Assembly (NCBI RefSeq): GCF_014649115.1
Contig: NZ_BMSK01000006.1
Coordinates: 387,369-451,368 of the forward strand
Direction of reading: 5' to 3'
DNA length: 64,000 nucleotides
Source: Streptomyces eurythermus
GTDB taxonomy: Bacteria > Actinomycetota > Actinomycetes > Streptomycetales > Streptomycetaceae
In this document: piece by piece, positions 33,396-41,858 of the stretch
Layout of the letters: each line of letters opens with the position of its first letter
Numbering within the stretch: the stretch's first letter is position 1
Notes under the pieces: generated by a model
Told to the model about the DNA's origin: nothing
Databases searched by the model: none
What the model saw: the letters and a program-made list of their open reading frames with translations, nothing else
Program-made: the position numbers and the translations under genes

Positions 33396-34361
33396 GTGAG
33401 CGATGCCCGAGCGCATCGGGTGATGGCGCACTGCGGGGGCAGTCCGTCGGCAGCCGTGCATTATCTGGCGGGTGCCATGGCCTCCGCACCTGAGAACCCC
33501 GAACCGTACGCGGCTCTTGCCGAGTTGTGGAGGGACAAGCCGTCGGAGCTGGCCGAGGCCGTCCAGGGGGCCGGCTCCTTGAGGACCGTACTGGCGCAGT
33601 CGTACGTCAACTTCCTTCGGGGCGACATGGACGGCGCGGCGCTGGCGATGGGATCGGTCACGGGTGTGCGACCCGACATCGCCTGGGCCGACGCCCCCTG
33701 GTTCAGCGACGAACGATTCCTCGGTGCGGTGAGTGCCGACGCGCTGGCCGAGGCCGCGATGCGGACGATGGACTACGGCCATGATCTGGACACCGAAACC
33801 ATGCGGGAACGCTTTCGGCCCTGGTTCCAAGCCGTCGACGTGGTGTCTGCCCGCGAGCCGTTGCCGGAGGCGTTGGCCAAGATGGCGATCCTGCTGCGGG
33901 CATGCGGTCTCACCGATGCCTCGTTCGCCCTGTGCGACCAGGCGGACTCCGTCGAACGGATCATGCTGACGGAAGTCGTGCGAGCGGGCACGTGGCGCAA
34001 GGTGGGTGACTATCAGCAGACCGTGGCGGCGTTCGAGCGCGCTCTCGCCCTGGAACCGGCCAACTGGTCGCTCTGTCTCGATCTGGCCGATGTGCATGCG
34101 GAGCGGGGCGACTTCACCTCCGCGGTCCGGCTGGTCGATCAGGGCCTGCGGCACGAGCCGGCTGAGCTCTCCCTGCGCGCGGCCGGGGCCGCCTACCGTG
34201 CACGGCTGACCGGCTCGGTCACCGATCTGCGCGAACTCGTCGAACTGGCCCGGGAAATACCGAACGACTCGTACCGGAACCTGCTGATCGACCACGCGTG
34301 TGCCGGTCCCGCGCTGCCTGCCGAACTCGTGGCCGAGGCCCGGCACATCCGGAACGAATGA
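33396..34361 (+). CDS. Tetratricopeptide-like repeat protein
   Basis: A mostly helical protein of about 321 residues with TPR-like pairs: AVHYLAGAMASAPENPEPYAALAELW near the N terminus and VGDYQQTVAAFERALALEPANWSLCLDLADVHAERGDFTSAVRLVDQGLRHEP near the C terminus. No catalytic motif, signal peptide or membrane span is seen. The start is uncertain: GTG 33396 fits the usual SDARAHRVMAHCGG beginning, with GTG 33372 and ATG 33423 as options. It diverges from the lasso precursor and shares its AT-richer upstream region (TATATA near 33357). Confidence 0.75.
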   Translation: MSDARAHRVMAHCGGSPSAAVHYLAGAMASAPENPEPYAALAELWRDKPSELAEAVQGAGSLRTVLAQSYVNFLRGDMDGAALAMGSVTGVRPDIAWADAPWFSDERFLGAVSADALAEAAMRTMDYGHDLDTETMRERFRPWFQAVDVVSAREPLPEALAKMAILLRACGLTDASFALCDQADSVERIMLTEVVRAGTWRKVGDYQQTVAAFERALALEPANWSLCLDLADVHAERGDFTSAVRLVDQGLRHEPAELSLRAAGAAYRARLTGSVTDLRELVELAREIPNDSYRNLLIDHACAGPALPAELVAEARHIRNE

Positions 34362-34479
34362 GGCTCCGCTGGATGGACGGCGCCGGCCGGGGGCCGTTGC
34401 GGGCCGCTACGCGCGTGGGCCCTACGATGCCCTGACTGCGGCGCACGCCAGGTGCGCCGTGTGGGAGGGGATCCGGTTC

Positions 34480-35907
34480 ATGGTGAACAGATATCACTGG
34501 CGCGGCGGTTGGAGATCGGGGGCGCTCCTGATCGCCGCCGTCATGGGCGCTCCGCTGCTGTCGGCCACGCCCGCGGCGGCCGTGCACGGGGCGGTGCCCG
34601 GAGATTTCAACGGCGATGGTTACCGCGACGCCGTGTTGCCCGCGCCCGGGGCGAACGTCGCCGGTAAGGCGGGAGCCGGCGCCGTGGTCGTGCTCTACGG
34701 CTCGAAGTCGGGGCTGTCGACGTCCCGGCGGGCGACCATCACGCAGAACACCGCGGGGGTGCCGGGCGCGGCGGAGACGGACGACGGGTTCGGTGCCGCC
34801 ACCGCGACGGCCGACCTGAACCGGGACGGCTACGCGGACCTGGTGGTCTCCACCCCCTACGAGGACACCCCGAGGGGCAGGGACGCCGGCATGGTGACGG
34901 TCCTGTGGGGCGGCAAGAAGGGGCTGACCTCCGGCACCGACCTGCCGGCGACCACCGCGGGCAGCTACTACGGCCTCGACGTGGCCGCGCTGAGCAGCGG
35001 CCCGGGCGAGAGGACAGAGGTGCTCGTCGCCGGGTACGAGGGGGCGATGAGCTTCACCGGGCCGTTCAGCAGCAAGGGCACCTACGGCCGAGCCCTGGAG
35101 AACCGGGAGACGGCCAGCGTCGGAAGCGTCGCGCTGGGTGATTTCAACCGAGGGGGCTTCCCCGAGGAGGTGGTCGTCACCGTCCGGCTGAGCGAACTGA
35201 GCGGCGGGTCGGTGTACATCGACCCCGTCATCGGGGGTGAGCAGCAGAAGGGCAACGGCCTGATCGCGGCCACCGGGGACGTCAACGGCGACGGATACGC
35301 CGATCTCGTCGTCGGAGACCCGGACGAGCCGGACAAGACGGGAGCCGACGGCGCGCTCGGCGGCCGGGTACTGCTGTGGTACGGCTCGGCGCACGGCATC
35401 GCGCGGGACGCGAAACCCGTGCAACTGACCCAGGACACGCCCGGTGTCCCCGGCGCGAGCGAGAAGTACGACGAATTCGGCGGCGCCCTCACGGTGGCCG
35501 ATCTGAACCGGGACGGGCTGGCGGACATCGTGGTCGGCGCGCCGCTGGAGGACACGGGCAGGCGGAACGCCGGGCAGGTGACGGTCATCCCCGGCCGCCG
35601 GACGGGGGCCCTGGGCGGTGGCGCCTACGCCTTCACCCAGAACACCGCGAACATCCCTGACGCCGATGAGTCCGAGGACGCGTTCGGCAGCACCGTGGCC
35701 GTCGGTGACATCAACAAGGACGGCAAGCCCGAACTCCTCATCAGCGCGGCCGAGGAGAACTTCTCCACCGGCGCGGTCTGGGTCCTCCCCGGCGGCACCG
35801 GCGGCCCCACCGCCAAGGGCAGCCGCATGATCACCGCCGCGTCCGTCGGCTTCCCGCAGAAAGAGAACACTCACCTCGGCGGTTACGGACTCCTCGGAGT
35901 GATCTGA
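34480..35907 (+). CDS. Secreted FG-GAP/VCBS repeat protein (integrin-alpha-like beta-propeller)
   Basis: A 475-residue exported protein: signal peptide with RYHWRGGWR and a hydrophobic stretch ending ATPAAA, then repeated calcium-binding loops of the type D-x-N-x-D-G (FNGDGYRD, LNRDGYAD, VNGDGYAD, LNRDGLAD, INKDGKPE) spaced about 60-70 residues apart, as in a seven-bladed integrin-alpha propeller. GGGAGGGG precedes ATG 34480. Such proteins are common in Streptomyces; their partners are unknown. Confidence 0.9.
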   Translation: MVNRYHWRGGWRSGALLIAAVMGAPLLSATPAAAVHGAVPGDFNGDGYRDAVLPAPGANVAGKAGAGAVVVLYGSKSGLSTSRRATITQNTAGVPGAAETDDGFGAATATADLNRDGYADLVVSTPYEDTPRGRDAGMVTVLWGGKKGLTSGTDLPATTAGSYYGLDVAALSSGPGERTEVLVAGYEGAMSFTGPFSSKGTYGRALENRETASVGSVALGDFNRGGFPEEVVVTVRLSELSGGSVYIDPVIGGEQQKGNGLIAATGDVNGDGYADLVVGDPDEPDKTGADGALGGRVLLWYGSAHGIARDAKPVQLTQDTPGVPGASEKYDEFGGALTVADLNRDGLADIVVGAPLEDTGRRNAGQVTVIPGRRTGALGGGAYAFTQNTANIPDADESEDAFGSTVAVGDINKDGKPELLISAAEENFSTGAVWVLPGGTGGPTAKGSRMITAASVGFPQKENTHLGGYGLLGVI

Positions 35908-36080
35908 CCGGGTGCCTGCGCGGCGTCGTCCCGACGGCGGCACGCCCAACCCGGTGCCGGATGTCGCGAAGCGCTTGCCGCCGACGTCGACGGCTGCTGC
36001 ACTGAAGGAATCAACCGGCCATACCGCCCATACGGAAGGCTTGCGTTGAAGCGCATCGCGACACCCGACCAGGAGATGAC

Positions 36081-36386
36081 ATGAAGCGCTTGACCTCCAT
36101 GCTGTCCGCGGCAGCCCTCACCGGGACGGCCCTGATCGGCTTCTCCATCGCGTCCGCGGCCCCGGCCGACGCGGCGGTGCGGAACGTCCAGAGCGTCCAG
36201 AGCTGCTACGACTATCTGCGCGATCACAACTACCGGCTGACGGACGTCCGCATCAAGGCGTGCTACGAGGGCGCCAAGGGCGGGGCCACCCCCATCGCCA
36301 ACTGCGTGCGGATGATGCTGGAGGCAGACGTGACGGATCCCGGGGTCGCTCGGGGGGCGTGCAACGCGGCAGCGGCCCGCGCCTGA
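36081..36386 (+). CDS. Small secreted cysteine-containing protein
   Basis: A 101-residue protein with a clear signal peptide (KRLTSMLSAAALTGTALIGFSIASAAPADA) and a mature part of about 70 residues with four Cys (SCYDY, KACYEG, ANCVR, GACNA), which could form two disulfides. AGGAG precedes the ATG. No domain is recognised. The 350 bp downstream (36387-36741) shows no gene. Confidence 0.75.
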   Translation: MKRLTSMLSAAALTGTALIGFSIASAAPADAAVRNVQSVQSCYDYLRDHNYRLTDVRIKACYEGAKGGATPIANCVRMMLEADVTDPGVARGACNAAAARA

Positions 36387-36741
36387 CCTCAGGGAAAGCA
36401 GCCGGCGGAGCCCGGCCCCCGGCGTTCCGACGGTGGGTCGCAGGACATCCGGTACGGCAGGCGCGGTAAGCGTAAGTAGTCCCTTCCGGCGGACTCGGAC
36501 GACAACAGCCGCGCCGGCCTCCGCCGTCGGGCCGCCGGGGCCAGCAGCGTCAGCAGTCCGTCCCAGGCGCCGCCCATCGTGCCGCCGCACCAGGACGCGC
36601 CTTCCCCCGCCGCGTGGTTCCCGCACGCGCGGGGCCGGCTGTCGGCTCCCCTCCGTCCTTGCCGGCCGTAACCTCGCGTCCCTCGGTCTCGTTCCAGCAG
36701 GCGACACATCCACCGTCCGGCAGTACGGGGAGGGACGAGCC
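36387..36741. other. Intergenic region without recognised feature
   Basis: Between the small secreted protein and the DUF5995 gene I see only the Shine-Dalgarno (GGGGAGGG, 36727-36734) of the downstream gene. No convincing ORF, repeat or terminator. Confidence 0.5.
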
Positions 36742-37626
36742 ATGGGCCGTCGGCCGCGCGGAATCCGTACGTGGACGGCCGTCGCCATGGCGGCCGTCAT
36801 CGCCCTGAGCGGCGGCACCGCCTCCGCCGCCACGCCGGTCCCGGTCACGGCCGGGCCCCTGGTGTGCCAGGGGCCGGTCATCCGGTGTGTGCAGGACGCG
36901 CGCCGCACCCTGGAGGGGATCCGGGACCGGCTGGGCTGCGACCACCGCGCCCCCTTCCCCGCCATCTACGTCCACCTCGAGCGCTCGCTGGAGACGGCGG
37001 TCGCCCACGGCGAACCGTTCGACGAGCCGTCCTGGCTCGCCGGCAGCCTCAACACCGGCTTCGTCAACCTGTATCTCGACGCCTACGAGGCCGACCGCGC
37101 GGGACGCCCCGTACCGGCCGCCTGGCACGCGGCGTTCGCGGCGGCGCGCACCGCCGATGTCAACGCCGGGCAGGACGTGCTCCTGGGAGCCAACGCGCAC
37201 ATCCAGCGCGACATGCCGTACGTCCTCGCCGCCCTCGGACTCACCCGTCCCGGAGGGGGCACGCGCAAGCCCGACTACGACCGCTTCCAGGCGGTCCTGG
37301 ACCGTGCCTACGGCCCCGCCGTCCAGGACGTCGCCGACCGCTACGACCTGCTCGTCGCCCTCGCCGACGACCGCTGGAACCCCATCGCCGGCCTCACCGG
37401 CCGGGAACTGTTCCGATCCTGGCGCGCCCAGGCGTGGGAGCACGCCCGGCAACTCGTCGACGCCCCCGACCAGGCCGCCCGTGACCGCGTCGCCCGCGGG
37501 ATCGAGACGAACGCCGCGCGATGGGCGCGACTGCTGAGCGCTGTCCGCATCCCCGGCTACCGGACGGTCCGCGACGACTACTGCCGGACACACACCGGTC
37601 GCGGGCTCGCGCCGACCCGCCCGTAG
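36742..37626 (+). CDS. DUF5995 family secreted protein
   Basis: A 294-residue protein with an N-terminal signal peptide (RTWTAVAMAAVIALSGGTASA) and the family region DVNAGQDVLLGANAHIQRDMPYVLAALGL. The conserved His and Asp there suggest a buried polar site, but no activity is known for the family. Cys pairs (VCQG, RCVQ, GCDH, DYCRT) may form disulfides. GGGGAGGG precedes ATG 36742. It appears to be a single gene. Confidence 0.85.
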   Translation: MGRRPRGIRTWTAVAMAAVIALSGGTASAATPVPVTAGPLVCQGPVIRCVQDARRTLEGIRDRLGCDHRAPFPAIYVHLERSLETAVAHGEPFDEPSWLAGSLNTGFVNLYLDAYEADRAGRPVPAAWHAAFAAARTADVNAGQDVLLGANAHIQRDMPYVLAALGLTRPGGGTRKPDYDRFQAVLDRAYGPAVQDVADRYDLLVALADDRWNPIAGLTGRELFRSWRAQAWEHARQLVDAPDQAARDRVARGIETNAARWARLLSAVRIPGYRTVRDDYCRTHTGRGLAPTRP

Positions 37627-37706
37627 AAGACCGAAGTCCCGCGGCGCGCCCCGCTCTCGTGGGCCCGCCGGACGCCCCGGTGGGAACCGCCCACTCCGGC
37701 AAGCCA

Positions 37707-38213
37707 CTACGGCGCCGACGGGCCCGGCGGGATGCCGGCCGTCCCGTCGGCCCCGCGGTCGGAGGACGGCCACACGTAGGGGAGGTCGTCGGGGACGCCG
37801 GGGAAGAGGTCCGCGTAGGTCTCCGGGTCCTTGCGGACGAGCGCGGACTGGTGGCTGCGGTGGAAGGCGGCGTCGCCGAGCCATGGCGGCAGTTCCCCCG
37901 CGCGGGCGAGCGCGGCCTGGTCGCGTACGTGAGCGCCGGGATGGGTGCCGGCGTAGTCGGCGACCAGTGAGGCGGCGCAGCTGTCCTGGTGTCCCTGTTC
38001 CCGCCACACCCGGCAGATCTCCAGCCCGTAGCGGACCAGGGCCTCCTCGTAGCCGCTCCACATCCGCACGGCCGGGTGCCTGCGCCAGCCGTAGCCGGGC
38101 ACGGTCAGCCCGCGCAGGACCTGGAGCGCCTCGACCCGCTGCTTGCCCAGGCGGCGGCGGTCCAGGAGCAGGGCGGAGCGCCGGAAGTCGGAGTCGGGCA
38201 GGAACGTCTGCAT
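37707..38213 (-). CDS. MSMEG_6728-type protein (pyrimidine-dimer glycosylase-like)
   Basis: A 168-residue protein starting QTFLPDSDFRRSALLLDRRRLGKQRVEALQVLRGL, the signature of an actinobacterial family related to T4 endonuclease V-type DNA glycosylases. VRMWSGYEEALVRYGLEICREW-type sequence and HRSHQSALVRKDPETY follow, also conserved in the family. A role in DNA repair is inferred from the family, not shown. AGGGAG precedes ATG 38213. Confidence 0.8.
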   Translation of the reverse strand: MQTFLPDSDFRRSALLLDRRRLGKQRVEALQVLRGLTVPGYGWRRHPAVRMWSGYEEALVRYGLEICRVWREQGHQDSCAASLVADYAGTHPGAHVRDQAALARAGELPPWLGDAAFHRSHQSALVRKDPETYADLFPGVPDDLPYVWPSSDRGADGTAGIPPGPSAP

Positions 38214-38335
38214 GGTGCTCCCTGGATGCGGTGGCCGGTGCCGTGCACCCGTCTCCCTTCCCGCTCCGCCGCACCTGACGGATGCGCCGTCGGCCGAACG
38301 GGTCAGGCGCGCCGCCGTGGCAACGGCCGTTGCCC

Positions 38336-39967
38336 TCAGGGGCGGGAAGAGAGGGCGAAGCCGGTGTAGCCGTCGCGGGCGACGGCGTCGCACTCCTCCC
38401 GGTACCGGTCGAGCCCGCCCGCGTAGGCGAGGAACACCCGGGGTTTGCCCGGGACGTTCGCTCCCGTGTACCAGGAGTCCACCGCCGGATAGAGCGTACG
38501 GTCGGCGACCCCGGCCACGTGGACGCCCCAGTCCGCCTCCGCGTCCGGGAGGGCGTCGATCTCCGTGACGCCGTTGCGCCGCAGGTGGGCGATGCAGTCG
38601 GTGATCCACTCGACCTGCTGTTCCAGGGACACCGCGATGTTGGTGAGCACGGACGGGCTGAGCGGCCCCAGGACGGTGAAGAGGTTGGGGAAGCCGGCCG
38701 AGACGAGTCCCAGATGGCTCCGGGGACCCTGCGCCCACCTGTCCCGGAGGGTCACGCCGCCCTTGCCCACGATGTCGATGGCGAGCTGGGAGCCGGTCAG
38801 GGCGTCGAAGCCGGTGGCGAAGACGATCACGTCCAGGGCGTGCTCCCCGTCCGAGGTCCGGATGCCCCGGGGGGTGATCGTCTCGATCGGGGTCGTGCGC
38901 AGGTCGACCAGCGTCACGTGCGGCCGGTTGTAGGTGGCGTAGTAATCGGTGCCCAGGCAGGGGCGCTTGGTCGCGAACGGGTAGGTGCGCGGGGAGAGCA
39001 GTTCGGCCGTCGCGGGGTCGGTGACGATCGACCGGATCTTGGCACGGACGAACTCCGCCACGGTCTCGTTGGCCTTCTCGTCGGTCAGGATGTCGGTGTA
39101 GGTGCGCAGCAGTCCGTTCAGGAAGCCCGTGTTCCAGGCGGCTTCGTAGGCGGCCGTGCGTTCGGTCTCGTCCGCCTCCAGGGCCGACCGGGTGGGCGGT
39201 TCGAAGACGGTTCCGCCCCGGGACAGCCGCTGGGCGCGCCGGAACTCGGGGTAGCGGGCCTTGAACCGTGCGGTCTCCGCGGACGGCAGCGGGCGGTTGT
39301 GCGCCGGCAGCACGTAGGCCGGGGTGCGCTGGAAGACGGTGAGGGAAGCCGCCTCGTCGGCGATGACGGGGATGGCCTGGACGCCTGAGCACCCGGTACC
39401 GATCACGGCGACCCGCTTGCCGGCGAAGGAGATGTCCTCGCGCGGCCACCGGGCAGTGTGGTGGACGGCGCCCGCGAAGCTGTCGGCGCCGGGTATCCCG
39501 GGATCCTTGGGGACCGACATGCAGCCCGTCGCCAGGATGACGAACCGCGCGGTGACGGTCCGTCCGGTGTCCGTGGAGAGCCGCCAGAGGTGACTGTCCT
39601 GGTCGTACACGGCGCGGGTGACCCGGGTGCGCAGGATGACGTCCCCGCGCAGGCCGAAACGGTCGGCGACGTGGTGGATGTAGCGCAGGATCTCCGGCTG
39701 GGAGGCGTAACGCTCGCTCCACTCCCACTCCTGGTCCAGTTCCGGGGAGAAGGAATAGGAGTAGGACATGCTCTCGATGTCGCAGCGGGCTCCGGGATAG
39801 CGGTTCCAGTACCAGGTGCCGCCGATGTCGTCACCGGCTTCCAGGACCACCGTCGACAGGCCGAGCCGCCGCAGCCGGTGGAGCTGGTAGAGGCCGGAAA
39901 GCCCGGCGCCTACGACGACGGCGTCGAACGGGTGCGCTGCGACCGGCGGGCCGGGCGTGCTGACCAT
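38336..39967 (-). CDS. Baeyer-Villiger flavin monooxygenase
   Basis: A 543-residue class B flavoprotein monooxygenase. FAD-binding GAGLSG (20-25), the Baeyer-Villiger fingerprint FAGAVHHTARWP (F164, G166, H170, W174), NADPH-binding GTGCSG (190-195), and GGTWYWNRYPGARCDIES typical of cyclohexanone/cyclopentadecanone-type enzymes. It inserts oxygen next to a ketone to give an ester or lactone. It diverges from a secreted alpha/beta hydrolase across a region with inverted repeats; ester hydrolysis after Baeyer-Villiger oxidation is a known logic, but that hydrolase is exported, so coupling is uncertain. Confidence 0.93.
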   Translation of the reverse strand: MVSTPGPPVAAHPFDAVVVGAGLSGLYQLHRLRRLGLSTVVLEAGDDIGGTWYWNRYPGARCDIESMSYSYSFSPELDQEWEWSERYASQPEILRYIHHVADRFGLRGDVILRTRVTRAVYDQDSHLWRLSTDTGRTVTARFVILATGCMSVPKDPGIPGADSFAGAVHHTARWPREDISFAGKRVAVIGTGCSGVQAIPVIADEAASLTVFQRTPAYVLPAHNRPLPSAETARFKARYPEFRRAQRLSRGGTVFEPPTRSALEADETERTAAYEAAWNTGFLNGLLRTYTDILTDEKANETVAEFVRAKIRSIVTDPATAELLSPRTYPFATKRPCLGTDYYATYNRPHVTLVDLRTTPIETITPRGIRTSDGEHALDVIVFATGFDALTGSQLAIDIVGKGGVTLRDRWAQGPRSHLGLVSAGFPNLFTVLGPLSPSVLTNIAVSLEQQVEWITDCIAHLRRNGVTEIDALPDAEADWGVHVAGVADRTLYPAVDSWYTGANVPGKPRVFLAYAGGLDRYREECDAVARDGYTGFALSSRP

Positions 39968-40043
39968 CGGGTCTCCTGTTCTTCCGGACCGCCTCGCGGG
40001 TCACCTCGTCGTACGACACCGGGTCCACGAGCGGCCGCGCTGC

Positions 40044-40109
40044 CTTTACCGAAGACTCGAAAGTAAAGAGATGGTCAATCAACCGTCAAGGAGATCGGGG
40101 TGATTGACC
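40044..40109. promoter_or_regulatory. Inverted repeats between the Baeyer-Villiger and hydrolase genes
   Basis: GGTCAATCA (40073-40081) and its exact complement TGATTGACC (40101-40109) flank 19 bp, and CTTTAC/GTAAAG (40044-40049, 40063-40068) lies just left. They sit in the AT-richer divergent control region and are candidate regulator sites; no regulator gene is adjacent. Confidence 0.4.
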
Positions 40110-40228
40110 TGAACCAGCCGACCGGTCACCGCCCTTGGAACACCGGTGGATTCACCGATGGCAGCCCGCCACCGTTCCTCGAAACTGCGGTCTCAGCCCC
40201 TTGGGAACCCGCATTCACGGAGGCAACC

Positions 40229-41761
40229 GTGCGCATGCTCGCCCGACCATCCCGGCGGTCCGTCACCGCCATCCTGCTGGGGACGCTGCTGTGCGGCGGC
40301 CTCCTCGGCACTCCGCCGGCCACCGCGGCCGCGGCCTCCGCCGCCGGGGCCGCGAGCCCCACCGTCACCGTCCCGCCCGCCGGCGGCCACGGCTTCCCGT
40401 TCCTCGCCGCGGCGGAGGACCTCGGCTCGTTCGGCTACACCGAGAGTGAGTACTTCATCTCGGGCACCGCCACGTCGTACGCCAAGTCCGGCCTGTGGAC
40501 CTCGGACGGCCGGTGGAACGTCCGCGCGTCCGCCACCGCCCCGTACAAGAGCCGCCTGCTGGTGCGCCGCCCCGTCGACCCGGCGAAGTTCAACGGCACG
40601 GTGGTCGTGGAATGGCTCAACGTCAGCGGCCAGCTCGACCTCTCCCCGGACTACTGGTTCGAACGGGACGAACTGCTGCGCCAGGGCTACGCCTGGGTGG
40701 GCGTCTCGGCGCAGGCCGTCGGCGTCAACGGCGGGCTGGGCGAGATCAAGGGCCTGAAGGGCTGGGACCCGGCGCGGTACGGCAGCCTGGTCCACCCCGG
40801 TGACGCCTTCGCCTACGACATCTTCTCCCAGGCGGGCCAGGCGCTGCGCACCCCGGACGGGCCCGACCCGCTCGGCGGGCTCCCGGTCCGGACGCTGCTC
40901 GCCGACGGCGAGTCCCAGTCGGCGGGCTTCATGACGACGTACGCCAACGCCGTCCAGCCGGTGTCCGGGGTCTACGACGGCTTCATGGTGCACAGCAACA
41001 GCGCGATCGCCGCGCCGATCAGCGGCGTGCTCGCCGACACCCTGCGGATGCCGAACCCGTCCCGGATCCGGACCGACCTGCCGGTGCCCACGTTCGTCGT
41101 GCTCACCGAGACCGACGTGCCGGGCGCCGCGATCGCACGGCAGCCGGACACCGACGGCGTCGTGCACTGGGAGCTGGCCGGCACCGCGCACGGCGACCAG
41201 TGGGCCTACGACGCGGGCGAGGCCACCGTGCGCAAGTCGGCGGGCGAGGCCGCGCCGTCGGCCGACTGCGCCGCCGGTTCGGCCCCCTTCAACGACGGGC
41301 CCGGCCACTGGGCGATGAACGCGGCGCTGCGCCACCTGGCCGACTGGGCGCGAGGCGGCGCGCGGCCGCCGAGCGGGCAGCCGCTGAGCACCGTCCTGCG
41401 CGACCCGGCCACCGGCCTGGCCACCGGCGGGGTCCGCCTGCCGGACGTCACGGTGCCCACCCGTACCCTCACCGGTGCGCGCGACACCACCGGCAGCGGT
41501 GTCTTCTGCGGCCTGTACGGCGCCCGTGACCCGTGGAACGGCGACACCGACGCCTGGGACCGGCACAACGACGGCGACCCGTCCGACCCGAACTTCCCGC
41601 CCACCCCCGAACCGGTGCTCAGCCGGCTCTACCCGACCCACACCGACTACGTGGACAAGGTGCGCACGGCCGCGCGGACGTCCGTCGACGCCGGATACCT
41701 GCTGCCGGAGGACGCGGCGGCCATCGTCGCCGCCGCGCAGGACTCGGGCATCGGCGGCTGA
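40229..41761 (+). CDS. Secreted alpha/beta hydrolase domain-containing protein
   Basis: A 510-residue exported protein: Arg-rich start (RMLARPSRRS), hydrophobic helix ending ATAAAASAAG, then a region like the Abhydrolase_10 family (FNGTVVVEWLNVSGQLDLSPDY, GYAWVGVSAQ, DIFSQAGQALR, LLADGESQSAGFMTTYAN). GESQS fits a nucleophile elbow; a His near AGTAHGDQWAYD may complete the triad. GTG 40229 is taken because CGGAGG lies 5 nt upstream and the signal peptide begins there; GTG 40100 would add an unlikely 43-residue leader. Confidence 0.85.
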   Translation: MRMLARPSRRSVTAILLGTLLCGGLLGTPPATAAAASAAGAASPTVTVPPAGGHGFPFLAAAEDLGSFGYTESEYFISGTATSYAKSGLWTSDGRWNVRASATAPYKSRLLVRRPVDPAKFNGTVVVEWLNVSGQLDLSPDYWFERDELLRQGYAWVGVSAQAVGVNGGLGEIKGLKGWDPARYGSLVHPGDAFAYDIFSQAGQALRTPDGPDPLGGLPVRTLLADGESQSAGFMTTYANAVQPVSGVYDGFMVHSNSAIAAPISGVLADTLRMPNPSRIRTDLPVPTFVVLTETDVPGAAIARQPDTDGVVHWELAGTAHGDQWAYDAGEATVRKSAGEAAPSADCAAGSAPFNDGPGHWAMNAALRHLADWARGGARPPSGQPLSTVLRDPATGLATGGVRLPDVTVPTRTLTGARDTTGSGVFCGLYGARDPWNGDTDAWDRHNDGDPSDPNFPPTPEPVLSRLYPTHTDYVDKVRTAARTSVDAGYLLPEDAAAIVAAAQDSGIGG

Positions 41762-41858
41762 CCCACCGGCCGCCCGGCCGTCCCCGGCCCCGCGCCCCGG
41801 CCCCACCCCGGCGCGGGACCGCGGACGGACAGGACGCCGTGGTTCGCCCCCGGCAGCG

